NCBI RefSeq assembly: GCF_014650435.1
Contig: NZ_BMUY01000011.1
Location: forward strand, 245,456 to 309,455
Origin: Streptomyces tendae
GTDB taxonomy: Bacteria > Actinomycetota > Actinomycetes > Streptomycetales > Streptomycetaceae
DNA length: 64,000 nucleotides
Reading direction: 5' to 3'
Within the stretch, counting starts at the first letter, position 1. Every line of letters starts with the position of its first letter. Both the position numbers and the translations under genes were made by a program. The notes under the pieces were generated by a model. It was given only the letters and a program-made list of their open reading frames with translations, searched no databases and was not told where the DNA came from. Below, piece by piece: positions 15,089 to 23,854 of the stretch.

Positions 15089-16583
15089 CACGCCCTGGCC
15101 GCCCCCGCACCTCGGGCCCGCCCTCGACGCCATGCACACCTGGGACTCCTGGTGGTCCGGCGACCCCGACCGACTGGAGCAGCTCTACGGCGGCAGCACC
15201 GGCGGCGGCCCCGACCCGAAGCGTCTGCAGTACGCCGGCGGCGTCGTCGGCCGCCTCGCCCGCTGGTGGTGGGGTACTCCGACCGCGCCCGGGGAGCGCC
15301 GGACGAAGCTCCACGTGCCGATCGCCGGGGATCTGTGCGGCGGCTCGGCGGACCTCCTCTTTTCCGAGCCGCCGAAGTTCACTGTCGACGACGACACCAC
15401 GCAGAAGCGCCTCGACGTCCTCGCCGACGACGGGATGCTCGCCACTCTGCAGACCGCCGCCGAGATCGGCTCCGCGCTCGGCGGGATCTACCTGCGGCCG
15501 GTGTACGACAAGGAAGTAGCTGACCGGGCGTGGCCGCACGCCGAGCACGCCGACCGCGCAATCCCCGAGTTCACCTGGGGCCGCCTCTCCGCAGTCACCT
15601 TCTGGCGAGTCGTCCGCGAGGAGGACGGCCAGGTCTGGCGGCACCTCCAGCGCCATGAGCGCGGCGTCGTCCTGCACGGCTTGTACCAAGGCACCAAGGA
15701 CAACCTGGGCCGACCGGTCCCGCTGGAAGACTCGTCAGCCACGGAGCAGTTCGCACCGCTGGTCAACGATCTGGGTGCCATGGCCACCGGGTACGACAAG
15801 GGCCTTGACGTCGTGTACATCCCGAACCAGATCTCCCGCCGCTGGCGGTGCAGCCCGAAGCTGCAGGAGTTCGGCCGATCGGACCTCGACGGCGTCGAGC
15901 CGCTGATGGACTCCCTAGACGAGACCTACTCCAGCTGGATGCGGGACATCCGGCTCGGCAAGGGCCGCATCGTCGTCCCGAAGACGTACCTCCAGTCCAA
16001 CGGGCCCGGCCGCGGCGCGAGCTGGAACCCGGACCAGGAGGCGTTCGCCGGGGTCAACGTCCTCCGCAGCGGCGAAGGGTTCTCCCTGACCGTGGCCCAG
16101 TTCGCGATCCGCGTGCAGGAGCACCGGGACACGGCCGAAGACCTGGTCAACCAGATCCTCCGCAGCGCCGGCTACTCGGGGCAGACCTTCGGCATCGGCG
16201 GCGACGTCGCCGTCACCGCAACCGAGGTCACCGCGCGGGAGCGGCGGTCGATGACCACCCGCGGGAAGAAGATCCTGCGGTGGCGTCCAGCGCTGGCGCA
16301 GCTGGTAGAGGCGCTCCTCGCGGTCGACCAGTACGCGTTCGGCGGTGGCATCACCCCGCAGCGGCCCACTGTCGAGTTCGAGGACAGCGTGCAGGAAGAC
16401 CCGCTGTCCCTGGCGAACACGACGGACGTTCTGCGGCGGGCTCAGGCCGCGTCGACGGACACGCTGGTGCGGATGGCCCACCCCGAGTGGGACGACGACC
16501 AGGTGGCCGCCGAGGTGGCGCTGATCCGGCAGGAGAGCGGCACCGCTGTACCGGACCCGTTCCAGACGGGAGAGATGCCGTAG
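15069..16583 (+). CDS. Portal protein (SPP1 gp6-like)
   Basis: 504 aa, normal for the SPP1_Gp6-like portal family. ATG after AGGAGG. The N-terminal WW-containing region, the AEIGSALGGIYLRPVYD strand segment and the C-terminal region with ATEVTARERRSMTTRGKKILRWRPALAQLVEALL are characteristic of this family's wing and stem. Portals form the dodecameric vertex through which DNA enters and leaves and to which the tail attaches. Its place between terminase and MuF-like genes is canonical. Confidence 0.9.
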   Translation: MPLPTGDTPWPPPHLGPALDAMHTWDSWWSGDPDRLEQLYGGSTGGGPDPKRLQYAGGVVGRLARWWWGTPTAPGERRTKLHVPIAGDLCGGSADLLFSEPPKFTVDDDTTQKRLDVLADDGMLATLQTAAEIGSALGGIYLRPVYDKEVADRAWPHAEHADRAIPEFTWGRLSAVTFWRVVREEDGQVWRHLQRHERGVVLHGLYQGTKDNLGRPVPLEDSSATEQFAPLVNDLGAMATGYDKGLDVVYIPNQISRRWRCSPKLQEFGRSDLDGVEPLMDSLDETYSSWMRDIRLGKGRIVVPKTYLQSNGPGRGASWNPDQEAFAGVNVLRSGEGFSLTVAQFAIRVQEHRDTAEDLVNQILRSAGYSGQTFGIGGDVAVTATEVTARERRSMTTRGKKILRWRPALAQLVEALLAVDQYAFGGGITPQRPTVEFEDSVQEDPLSLANTTDVLRRAQAASTDTLVRMAHPEWDDDQVAAEVALIRQESGTAVPDPFQTGEMP

Positions 16584-16598
16584 GGGTGGTGAGCCACG

Positions 16599-17714
16599 GT
16601 GGCCGTGTCGCCGGAGATGTCCGAGGACCTGGCCGCCGCGGTCGCGGACCTGTACGAGGCCGCCGAGGGCGTCCTGATCGACAAGATCCGCCGGGCCCTC
16701 ACCGAAGGCTGGGACTCGCCGGTCTGGGTCGAGCTGAAGCTCGCCGCGGTCGGCAACCTCCAGACGGCCATCGCCGAGGTGATCGCCGCGCTCCAGACCG
16801 ACGCGTCCGGAGCGATCGGGCAGGCGATGGCCGAGGCGTACGACCGGGGGCAGCAGGCCGCCGTCGCCGAGCTGGGGGCGCTCGGCGTCGGCCAGGCCGC
16901 GGCGGCCGCTGTGGCTCTGCCGACGGCTCCGGTTGTTGACCGGCTGGCGCAGGCGGTCATCGCCGACACCGGGCCCGTCTATGTGCGGATGCTGCGGGCG
17001 TCGATGGACGTGTACCGCGAGGTGATCAGCCGGGCCGCGGCGGCGCCGCTCCTCGGCGCGCAAACCCGGCGGGAGGCGGCGCAGCGGGCGTTCGACGACT
17101 TCGCGGCCCGTGGGGTGCGGGGCTTCGTCGACGCGCGTGGTCGGAGCTGGGAGTTGCGGTCGTATATCGAGGCAGCGATGCGCTCGGCGACCGCGCGGGC
17201 GTCGCTCGAAGCGCACTCGGATCGGCTCGGCGCCGCGGGTGTGGATCTGGTGCTGGTGTCGCAGGCGCCGGAGGAGTGCCCACTGTGCCGCCCGTGGGAG
17301 CGGAAGATCCTCGCGCGCACAGGTGCACCCGGTCGGCGGACCGTGGAGGTTGAGCACGCCACGGAGGACGGCGAGACGGTCCGCGTGGAGGTGGCCGGGT
17401 CACTGGACGAGGCGCGGGCGGCGGGGCTGATGCACGTCAACTGCCGCCACCGAGTGTCCGCCTACCTGCCGGGCGTGTCTCGGATTCCGAAGGCTCAGCC
17501 GTCGCGGGGGACGTACGAGGACACGCAGCGGCAGCGGTACTACGAGCGGCAGATCCGGAAGTGGAAACGGCTCGCCGACGCGGCGATGGACGAGCCCACG
17601 GCGAAGGCCAGGCGGGCGCGGGTGCGCGGGTACCAGGCCCGGATCCGGGCGCTGGTCGCAGAGACAGGACTGCCCCGCAAGAGCCACCGCGAGCAGCTCT
17701 CCACGGCCCGCTGA
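16599..17714 (+). CDS. Minor capsid / MuF-like head protein
   Basis: 371 aa, GTG start. The N-terminal 170 residues are helical and portal-proximal in type. The C-terminal half has the minor-capsid-2 pattern: a QAPEECPLCRPWERKIL segment with two cysteines and a later LMHVNCRHRVSAYLPG, which probably form a metal site. A basic C-terminal helix may contact DNA. Such proteins are packaged in the head or assist head assembly. Followed by two short CCCGC/GCGGG hairpins. Confidence 0.8.
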   Translation: MAVSPEMSEDLAAAVADLYEAAEGVLIDKIRRALTEGWDSPVWVELKLAAVGNLQTAIAEVIAALQTDASGAIGQAMAEAYDRGQQAAVAELGALGVGQAAAAAVALPTAPVVDRLAQAVIADTGPVYVRMLRASMDVYREVISRAAAAPLLGAQTRREAAQRAFDDFAARGVRGFVDARGRSWELRSYIEAAMRSATARASLEAHSDRLGAAGVDLVLVSQAPEECPLCRPWERKILARTGAPGRRTVEVEHATEDGETVRVEVAGSLDEARAAGLMHVNCRHRVSAYLPGVSRIPKAQPSRGTYEDTQRQRYYERQIRKWKRLADAAMDEPTAKARRARVRGYQARIRALVAETGLPRKSHREQLSTAR

Positions 17715-17733
17715 CCGGGCCCACAGACTTCCG

Positions 17734-17778
17734 CCCGCCAGGCGCGGGACGGATCGCACAACCCCCGCCAGGCGCGGG
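17734..17778 (+). repeat. Tandem pair of 15-nt hairpin repeats
   Basis: CCCGCCAGGCGCGGG occurs at 17734-17748 and 17764-17778. Each copy can fold into a 5-bp CCCGC/GCGGG stem. They lie in the 99-bp gap between the MuF-like gene and the scaffold gene and may tune read-through or mRNA stability. Confidence 0.6.
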
Positions 17779-17813
17779 GCCGACACAACCCGACGCGCAC
17801 CAGGAGTGCACGC

Positions 17814-18599
17814 ATGCAGAAGCGAACCCTCCCCAGGCTGGCCGGTGCCGGCTGGGCACACCCCTACGGCCACGCCCCTTTCGCGCCGTACCTGTACGCC
17901 GACGGCGGGGACGGAGACGACTCCGGATCCGACAGCGGCGACAGCGGTGACGAAGGCGGCGACGGCGGCCAGGACGACGACGCCGGCGGGACCGGCGACG
18001 ACACCGGCACCGACGACGAGGGCAAAGGCGAGAAGCCCAAGCCGAAGCCGCCCGCCAAGAAGACGGACGAGGACCCGGCGGCCGAACTGGCCCGGCTCCG
18101 CAAGGAGCTGAAGGACGCCAACGCCGAGGCGGCCAAGGCCCGCACCGGCGCGAAGAAGCAGGCGGCCGAGGAGGCCAAGGCGCAGCTCGTCCAGGAGATG
18201 GGCAAAGCGCTCGGCCTGATCAAGGACGACAAGGACGAGGCGCCGGACCCGGCGAAGCTCACCGCCGAGATCGAGCGGACGCAGAAGGCGCACCGTGAGA
18301 CGGCGATCGAGCTGGCCGTGTTCCGCGGGGCCGGGAAGCACGGCGCGGACGCGTCGGCGCTGACCGACTCCCGGTCGTTCCTGAAGTCGATCGCCGACCT
18401 GGACCCGTCCGCCGAAGGGTTCGACAAGGCCGTGTCCGCCGCCATCAAGGCCGCGGTCGCGGACAACCCCAAGCTCAAGGCGCAGGGTCAGGCGCCCGCG
18501 CGCACATCCAGCGACTTCTCCGGCAGCACCGAGAAGCCCAAGGACAAGAACTCGATCGAGGCCCAGCGAGAAGCGCGCCGCAAGGCACGCAACGGCTGA
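17814..18599 (+). CDS. Scaffolding protein
   Basis: 261 aa. ATG with AGGAG upstream. After a short N-terminus there is an acidic Gly/Asp/Ser low-complexity stretch (about residues 23-70), a Lys/Pro patch, then a long coiled-coil helix rich in Glu/Lys/Ala (about 85-175). The C-terminal 60 residues are basic and helical. This composition and position directly before the coat gene mark the internal scaffold that guides procapsid assembly and is then removed. Confidence 0.85.
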   Translation: MQKRTLPRLAGAGWAHPYGHAPFAPYLYADGGDGDDSGSDSGDSGDEGGDGGQDDDAGGTGDDTGTDDEGKGEKPKPKPPAKKTDEDPAAELARLRKELKDANAEAAKARTGAKKQAAEEAKAQLVQEMGKALGLIKDDKDEAPDPAKLTAEIERTQKAHRETAIELAVFRGAGKHGADASALTDSRSFLKSIADLDPSAEGFDKAVSAAIKAAVADNPKLKAQGQAPARTSSDFSGSTEKPKDKNSIEAQREARRKARNG

Positions 18600-18624
18600 G
18601 CCCTCCACAGACAAGGAGGCCCCC

Positions 18625-19503
18625 GTGGCCAACACCTTTCTCACACCGGACCTGATCGCCACGAGGGCGCTCGCCACGCTCTACGAGACCACCGTCATGC
18701 CGCAGCTCGTCCACCGCGACTTCGACGCGGACTTCCGCGGACGGCAGGGCGACACCGTCACCGTCCGCAAGCCGGCCGTCTTCACGGCGGGCGAGTTCGA
18801 CCGAGGCACGGGCATCGTGCCGCAGAACGCGACCGAGGGCAGCGTCGATGTGACGCTGAACCACTTCGCCGACGTCTCCTTCACGGTGACGACGGAGCAG
18901 CTGAACCTGGAGATCGAGGACTTCGGCACGCAGCTCCTCGACCCGGCGATGGAGGCGATCTCTCAGAAGATCGACCGCGACCTGCTGGCCCTGCGGGCCG
19001 ACATCACGCAGACCACCTCCGACGTCGACGCCCCGCACGCGGCGACGGCGCCGGAGGTGCTGATCGACGCGGGCATCGTCCTGAACCAGGCCAAGGTGCC
19101 CGCGGCCGAGCGCCGTGCGGTGATCGGCCCGGCGACGAACGGCCGCTGGCTCGACTCCAACGTGCTGAAGCTCGTCAACGAGTCCGGCAGCACGGACGGC
19201 CTGCGGGAGGCGTACGTCGGTCGGCGCCTGTTCGGGTTCGACCCGTACTGGACGCAGAACATCGAGGCCCCGGAGGAGGGCGTCGCGTTCCACCGCACGG
19301 CGTTCGCGCTGGTGATGCGTCCGTTGGAGCAGACCCCGGGCGTCCAGGACATCGCGATCATGAACTACAAGGGTTTCTCGCTGCGCGTGGTCTACGACTA
19401 CGACATCAAGTACAAGCAGACCATCGTCAGCGTCGACTGCCTGTACGGCACGAAGACCCTCGACGCGAACCGTGCTGTCGTCTTCGGCGGCTCCGGTTCC
19501 TGA
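18625..19503 (+). CDS. Major capsid protein (P22 coat-like)
   Basis: 292 aa. GTG with AAGGAGG upstream. The N-terminal pattern (LIATRALATLYETTVMPQLVHRDF, then a GDTVTVRKP strand) and the TVTTEQLNLEIEDF segment fit the P22-coat-like branch of the HK97 fold. The length is shorter than P22 coat (about 430) but normal for the actinophage members. Preceded by the scaffold; followed, unusually, by a block of glycan-type enzymes rather than directly by connector genes. Confidence 0.88.
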   Translation: MANTFLTPDLIATRALATLYETTVMPQLVHRDFDADFRGRQGDTVTVRKPAVFTAGEFDRGTGIVPQNATEGSVDVTLNHFADVSFTVTTEQLNLEIEDFGTQLLDPAMEAISQKIDRDLLALRADITQTTSDVDAPHAATAPEVLIDAGIVLNQAKVPAAERRAVIGPATNGRWLDSNVLKLVNESGSTDGLREAYVGRRLFGFDPYWTQNIEAPEEGVAFHRTAFALVMRPLEQTPGVQDIAIMNYKGFSLRVVYDYDIKYKQTIVSVDCLYGTKTLDANRAVVFGGSGS

Positions 19504-19545
19504 GTCCTCCTTCGGGTGGAGGGATGGTGGGTGAGAGGGGGCGTC

Positions 19546-20472
19546 GTGCGCTGCATTGTGCTCGGCGCCCCTCGCCCGCTGCACCTCAACCGGTGGAAGG
19601 ACTGCCTCACCGAAGGCGGCCAGGAACTCGGCTGGGACATGCTCCACCTCCCAGCCCGAGGCATCCCCGCCGCCGAGGTGGTGAACGCGTGCCGTGGGGC
19701 GGACATGTTGATCTGGGCCCGCACCCACGGCCACCAACCCGCCGGGGACATCCCCGGCATGCTGTGCGCGATCGAGGACGCGGGCACCGCCACGGTGGCC
19801 CTGCACCTCGACCTGTACTGGGGCATCCCGCACCGCGAGCAGCAGATCGGCGTGGACCCGTGGTGGTCCTGCCAATGGGTGTTCACCGCGGACGGCGGCC
19901 ACCAGGCCGAGTTCCTCGCCCGCGGCATCAACCACTACTGGATGCCGCCGCCCCTCGGCCGCCGCTGGCTCGGCCGCACCCGACCGGACCGGGCGCGCTT
20001 CCCCGGCCGGATCGTGTTCGTCGGCGGCTACGCCCCGGACATCCACGGCACCCACCGCGCAGACCTGCTCACGTGGGCGCGGCGCCGCTACGCCTTCCAG
20101 TTCCAGCAGTACGGGCGCGGCCGGCCGGTGTGGGGCGCTGACCTAGGCGCCCTGTACGCGTCCGCTGAGGTCGTGCTCGGCGATTCGGCTCCGGCCGTCC
20201 GGTACTGGTCGGATCGGGTGGTGTGCACGCTCGGGCGCGGGGGCCTGCTCGCGCACCCGCGCACGCAGGGGATGACCGAGCTGGGGCTGACCGACGAGAC
20301 GCTCCTGCTGTACGACCGGGGCGACTTCGTTGGTCTCGGCGACCGCATCGACGCGCTGACCACTGCACGCCGTCGGGAGATGACCGACGCGGCGATCACG
20401 CTCGTCGAGGAGCGGCACCTGTGGGAGCACCGGCTTCGGGACGTCGCGGAGGTGGTGTTCGGGTGCGGGTGA
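19546..20472 (+). CDS. Glycosyltransferase, GT-B / CgeB-like
   Basis: 308 aa from GTG 19546, spaced from AGAGGGGG; the extra upstream frame is weaker. The N-terminal half has a Rossmann-like CRGADMLIWARTHGHQPAGD segment; the C-terminal half has GRIVFVGGYAPDIHG, then a YASAEVVLGDSAPA and a CTLGRGGLLAHPRTQGM segment, the CgeB-like order of nucleotide-sugar-binding motifs. The family transfers sugars to proteins or glycans. First gene of a four-gene cassette inserted in the capsid module; the neighbours suggest virion glycosylation (inference). Confidence 0.75.
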   Translation: MRCIVLGAPRPLHLNRWKDCLTEGGQELGWDMLHLPARGIPAAEVVNACRGADMLIWARTHGHQPAGDIPGMLCAIEDAGTATVALHLDLYWGIPHREQQIGVDPWWSCQWVFTADGGHQAEFLARGINHYWMPPPLGRRWLGRTRPDRARFPGRIVFVGGYAPDIHGTHRADLLTWARRRYAFQFQQYGRGRPVWGADLGALYASAEVVLGDSAPAVRYWSDRVVCTLGRGGLLAHPRTQGMTELGLTDETLLLYDRGDFVGLGDRIDALTTARRREMTDAAITLVEERHLWEHRLRDVAEVVFGCG

Positions 20473-21134
20473 TCATCGCGTGCGCGGGCCCCCAGACGAA
20501 GTGGGCGAACCACCTCGGTGTGCCGTCGCACCTGGTGCCGCTCCGCGCCCATCACAGGGTGCCGCTGCTGTACCGCACCGTCGGCCAGGCCCGGGAGATC
20601 AGCGACGACGTCCACATCACCGCGCCCGCCGGAGACCACCAGTACAAGATCCCCGGTACGACGCTGCACGAGCAGGACGGCACCGCCCCCTCCGAGTACG
20701 CGGCCACCCGCGACCTGTGGAACCCGCACGGCCGGACCGTACTGCTGCTCGGCGACGTCTACTTCACCGACACCGCCATCGCAACGATCGCCGCCTGGCG
20801 CGCCCAGACCTACCGGGTGTTCGGCCGCTCCCACGGCAGCCTCATCACCGGGACCCCGTACGGCGAGATCTTCGCCGCCTCCTGGTGGCCCAGCCAGCAC
20901 ACCCGCCTCGACGAGCGGCTCGCCGTCGTGCACGAGACCCGCGCGGCCGGCACTATCACCCGGCCGCCGGGCTGGATGCTGCTGCGGGCGTGGCAGCGCA
21001 CCCCCCTCGACCGGCACGTCGTGGAGCCCGCGTGCTTCTCGGAGATCCACGACTGGACCGACGACATCGACACGCCCGCGGACTTCGCGCGGCACCCAGC
21101 AACCAGGAAGGGGCCCGCGTGGCCAACGTCATGA
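20463..21134 (+). CDS. Nucleotidyltransferase / GT-A-like enzyme
   Basis: 223 aa. GTG 20463 is preferred, giving VRVIIACAGP; it overlaps the glycosyltransferase by 10 nt. The opening RVIIACAGPQTKWANHLG, the HRVPLLYRTVGQARE segment and LLLGDVYFTD (a D-x-Y/F metal site near residue 97) resemble sugar-nucleotide transferases and GT-A domains. It may activate or transfer the sugar used by its neighbours; the exact substrate cannot be read from sequence. Confidence 0.6.
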   Translation: MRVIIACAGPQTKWANHLGVPSHLVPLRAHHRVPLLYRTVGQAREISDDVHITAPAGDHQYKIPGTTLHEQDGTAPSEYAATRDLWNPHGRTVLLLGDVYFTDTAIATIAAWRAQTYRVFGRSHGSLITGTPYGEIFAASWWPSQHTRLDERLAVVHETRAAGTITRPPGWMLLRAWQRTPLDRHVVEPACFSEIHDWTDDIDTPADFARHPATRKGPAWPTS

Positions 21135-21754
21135 GGGCCCTGCCCGCCCTGCTGAAGGACCTCGACTGGACGCCGACCCACCTGGTGCACGTCGGCGCCC
21201 ACGAGGGCCAGGAACTCCCCTTCTACCGGGAGGCAGGCATCCCGCAGATCACCCTCGTCGAGCCGATCCCCGCGCTCGCCGCACGCCTACACCGCGAGCA
21301 CCCGGACACGGTCGTCCACGAGTGCGCGTGCGGCAGCCAGCCCGGCCGCGAGCAGCTGCACATCATGGCCCGCACCAACCTCTCCACCCTCGCACCCCCG
21401 CAGGACATCGACCGCGTCGCACAGACCATCGACGTCGACGTCCGCCGCCTCGACGACCTCGCCCCCACCGCCGACGCAGCCGTGATCGACGCGCAGGGCC
21501 GAGAGCTGGACGTCCTCGCCGCGGCCCCGTGGCCGTCACTGAGCCTGCTCATCGTCGAGACCTGCACCGTTGACGACGCCACCATGGCCAGCCCCTACCG
21601 GGATGTGGCCAACGTCGCCGCCTCGCACGGCTTCACAGAGGTCGCCCGCTGGGTCCGCGACTACGACTGGGTATCCGAGTGGGGCCGCGGCCGAGGCCTG
21701 CCCCCGCGCAACGCCGAGGTCAGGGACGTCGTCTTCTACCGGCCCCGATCGTGA
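21119..21754 (+). CDS. FkbM-family methyltransferase
   Basis: 211 aa from GTG 21119, after AGGAAGGGG, overlapping the upstream gene by 16 nt. SAM-binding motif HLVHVGAHEGQE (about residues 20-31), a following LVEPIPALAARL strand-helix, and the FkbM-type DAAVIDAQGRELDVLAAAPW segment (about 120-140). FkbM enzymes O-methylate sugars and other hydroxyls, so it may cap the glycan made by the adjacent transferases. The stop overlaps the next GTG by 4 nt. Confidence 0.8.
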   Translation: MANVMRALPALLKDLDWTPTHLVHVGAHEGQELPFYREAGIPQITLVEPIPALAARLHREHPDTVVHECACGSQPGREQLHIMARTNLSTLAPPQDIDRVAQTIDVDVRRLDDLAPTADAAVIDAQGRELDVLAAAPWPSLSLLIVETCTVDDATMASPYRDVANVAASHGFTEVARWVRDYDWVSEWGRGRGLPPRNAEVRDVVFYRPRS

Positions 21755-22755
21755 CCGTCGCCGTCCTCGTACCGTGGCGGCCGGACTGCGGGCACCGCCA
21801 GAGGGTGTGGGCGTGGGTGCGGGCGCAGTGGGCGCGCTGGCTGGACTGGGAGATCGTCACCGGAGCCTGCCCCGACGGGCCCTGGTCCAAGGGCGCAGCC
21901 GTCGCCGACGCGCTACGGCAGACCAGCGCGGACGTCCTGGTCGTCGCCGACGCCGACGTGTGGTCGGACGGCATCCCGGCCGCCGTCAACGCGGTGGCCG
22001 GCGGGCGGGCCCGGTGGGCGATGCCTCACCAGCTCGTCCGTCGCCTCACCGAGGACGCCACCCGCGCAGTCCTCAACGGCACCCCGCTCGACGGCCAGCC
22101 CACCCAAGAGACCCATCCCGGGATGCCGGGCGGCGGGATCGTCGTCCTCGCCCGCAACGTCCTCGAAGGCGTGCCCATGGACCCGCACTTCGAGGGCTGG
22201 GGCCAGGAAGACCAGTCGTGGGCGCTCGCTCTCACCACGCTCGCCGGGCCCATGTGGCGCGGCACCGCCGACCTCACACATCTGTGGCACCCGCCCGCGC
22301 CGCGCCGTTCCCGAGCGGTCGGCTCCACGGCATCGCTCGCCCGCTACCGCCGCTACCAGGCGGCCTCAGGCCAGGTCTCGCAGATGCGGGCGCTGGTCGC
22401 CGAGTTCTGCCCTACCCCCCTGGAAGGACAACCGATGACGTACAGATACCGCAACGCGAACACGAACGACGAGGTGGAGTACGCGCAGCCCAACGCCCGG
22501 CTGGAGATGCTGCCGAACTGGTCCCGCATCGCCAGCCCGGCCGAGACGCCGGAGCCGGACGACAACCCGGAGGCGGAGAAGAGCACCGAGCCGTCCACCC
22601 AGTCGACGATCGGCCGGCCCTCGACCAGCGAGCCCAAGGCCGCATGGGTCGAGTACGCCACCAGCCGGGCCAAGGACTCCGACGAGGTCGACGAGATCGC
22701 CACCCTCACCAAGGCCGAACTCGTCGAACGCTACGGCAGCGACGACAAGGAGTAG
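21751..22755 (+). CDS. GT-A glycosyltransferase fused in frame to a head protein
   Basis: 334 aa. The N-terminal part (about 1-225) has a GT-A fold: VAVLVPWRPDCGHRQRVW, a VLVVADADVW metal-binding DxD-type motif (about residue 66), and GWGQEDQSW (about 150), the acceptor-side motif of the galactosyltransferase C-terminal family. There is no stop codon before the next protein, whose own SD and ATG lie at 22422-22437. So either a fusion or two overlapping products are made. Overlaps the FkbM gene by 4 nt. Confidence 0.75.
   Translation: MTVAVLVPWRPDCGHRQRVWAWVRAQWARWLDWEIVTGACPDGPWSKGAAVADALRQTSADVLVVADADVWSDGIPAAVNAVAGGRARWAMPHQLVRRLTEDATRAVLNGTPLDGQPTQETHPGMPGGGIVVLARNVLEGVPMDPHFEGWGQEDQSWALALTTLAGPMWRGTADLTHLWHPPAPRRSRAVGSTASLARYRRYQAASGQVSQMRALVAEFCPTPLEGQPMTYRYRNANTNDEVEYAQPNARLEMLPNWSRIASPAETPEPDDNPEAEKSTEPSTQSTIGRPSTSEPKAAWVEYATSRAKDSDEVDEIATLTKAELVERYGSDDKE
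22435..22755 (+). CDS. Internal start: head-associated small protein, 106 aa
   Basis: ATG 22435 lies in frame inside the glycosyltransferase reading frame with a strong GGAAGGA (22422-22428). The product (MTYRYRNANTNDEVEYAQPNARLEML onward in pattern) resembles a stand-alone small protein found just after the coat gene in many Streptomyces phages; the rest is an acidic linker and a short SAP-like or Rho-N-like end (LTKAELVERYG). Likely the original gene, into which the glycosyltransferase frame now runs. Confidence 0.6.
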   Translation: MTYRYRNANTNDEVEYAQPNARLEMLPNWSRIASPAETPEPDDNPEAEKSTEPSTQSTIGRPSTSEPKAAWVEYATSRAKDSDEVDEIATLTKAELVERYGSDDKE

Positions 22756-22758
22756 CCG

Positions 22759-23178
22759 ATGCCCAGGGTCTACGCCACCGCCGCCGACTACCAGACGTAC
22801 ACCGGCGAGACCCCACCCTCGGACATCGACCGGCTGCTGCAGTCCGCATCCCTCATGCTCGACACCCGCGTACTCGCGTACTGCCGGTACGACGTCGACG
22901 ACCAGGGCGCACCGTCCGACCCGGATGTCGCCGCGGCGGTCGGCCGGGCGGTGTGCGCGCAGGTCTTCTGGTGGGGCGAGGTCGGCGACAGCACGGGCGC
23001 GGCCGGCGTCGGCTATGGGTCGGTGGCGATCGGCTCGGTGAACCTCGGCCGCTCGGTCACCTCGGTCAGCGGAGACGACTCGGCGGCGCGGCAGCTCGCC
23101 CCGCAGATCGCAGACGAACTCCGGTCGCCGGACCTGCACGACAAGCTCGTGATCGGCGCTGTGGCGGTGCCCTGGTGA
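22759..23178 (+). CDS. Head-tail connector protein, 139 aa
   Basis: ATG shortly after the previous stop. Helical N-terminus (YATAADYQTYTGETPPSDIDRLLQSASLMLD), a Gly/Ser strand region with ARG-type loops, and a C-terminal helix fit HK97 gp6-like adaptors that bind under the portal. Its place at the start of the connector block supports this. The stop overlaps the next GTG. Confidence 0.75.
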   Translation: MPRVYATAADYQTYTGETPPSDIDRLLQSASLMLDTRVLAYCRYDVDDQGAPSDPDVAAAVGRAVCAQVFWWGEVGDSTGAAGVGYGSVAIGSVNLGRSVTSVSGDDSAARQLAPQIADELRSPDLHDKLVIGAVAVPW

Positions 23179-23492
23179 GCGCGGTGCCGCGCTGGCTGCT
23201 GCGCCACCGCATCACGATCGAGGAGTACCTGGGGGACTCCAGCACCGGCGCCCTGTACGGGCCGCCCGTCGAGGCGCGCGCGTACGTGGACGAGCAGACC
23301 CGCGCGGTCGTCTCGCCGGGCGGCGAGCAGGTCACCTCCTCGTCGACCGCGTACGCCTCGCCGGGCACGACGGTGCCGCCGCTGTCCCGCGTGACGCTCC
23401 CCTCCGGCCGTATCACCAAGGTCATCGCCTGCCTGCCGCGCGACGGCGGCGGCCTGCCCACACCGGACCACGTGGAGATCCAACTCCAGTAG
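23175..23492 (+). CDS. Head closure / stopper protein, 105 aa
   Basis: GTG overlapping the adaptor stop. A small beta-barrel-type protein with successive short strands (RITIEEYLG, EARAYVDEQTRAVV, GRITKVIAC) and a C-terminal strand HVEIQLQ. Size and order (adaptor, stopper, neck, terminator) match siphophage connectors. Family assignment is by position and pattern. Confidence 0.65.
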   Translation: MSAVPRWLLRHRITIEEYLGDSSTGALYGPPVEARAYVDEQTRAVVSPGGEQVTSSSTAYASPGTTVPPLSRVTLPSGRITKVIACLPRDGGGLPTPDHVEIQLQ

Positions 23493-23503
23493 GGAGGCCC
23501 GCT

Positions 23504-23854
23504 GTGGCGCAGCGTTTCCGACTCGACTTCAACGGGGCAGCGGTCGAGCGCAACCTCCGCGCCGCTGCCGCCCGCGGCCTGATCCTCGCCGCCGAGCACG
23601 TGCTGGCCGAGTCGCAGGAGATCGTCCCCCTCGACGAAGGGCCCCTGCAGAACTCCGGTATGGCCAGCGTCGACGAGGGCGACCTGACCGCCGCGGTCTC
23701 CTACGACACCCCGTACGCGATCCGACAGCATGAGGAGCTGGACTACCGGCACGCGCCGGGTCGAACCGCGAAGTACCTGGAGAGACCGCTCAACGCCGAA
23801 CGACAGCAGGTACAAGCGCTGATCGCCGCTCAGCTGAGGCGGGCCCTGCGATGA
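23504..23854 (+). CDS. Neck protein (HK97 gp10-like), 116 aa
   Basis: GTG after GGAGG. An N-terminal helix (AAVERNLRAAAARGLILAAEHVLAESQEIVP) followed by the hairpin LQNSGMASV and the helical RTAKYLERPLNAERQQV end is the HK97-gp10 pattern: a protein that joins the connector to the tail. The stop overlaps the next ATG by 4 nt. Confidence 0.75.
   Translation: MAQRFRLDFNGAAVERNLRAAAARGLILAAEHVLAESQEIVPLDEGPLQNSGMASVDEGDLTAAVSYDTPYAIRQHEELDYRHAPGRTAKYLERPLNAERQQVQALIAAQLRRALR

Noticed and set aside
17734..17778. Two identical 15-nt repeats, looked at as a possible CRISPR remnant
   Set aside because: Only two copies, 15-nt spacer, each folds as a small hairpin; no cas genes.
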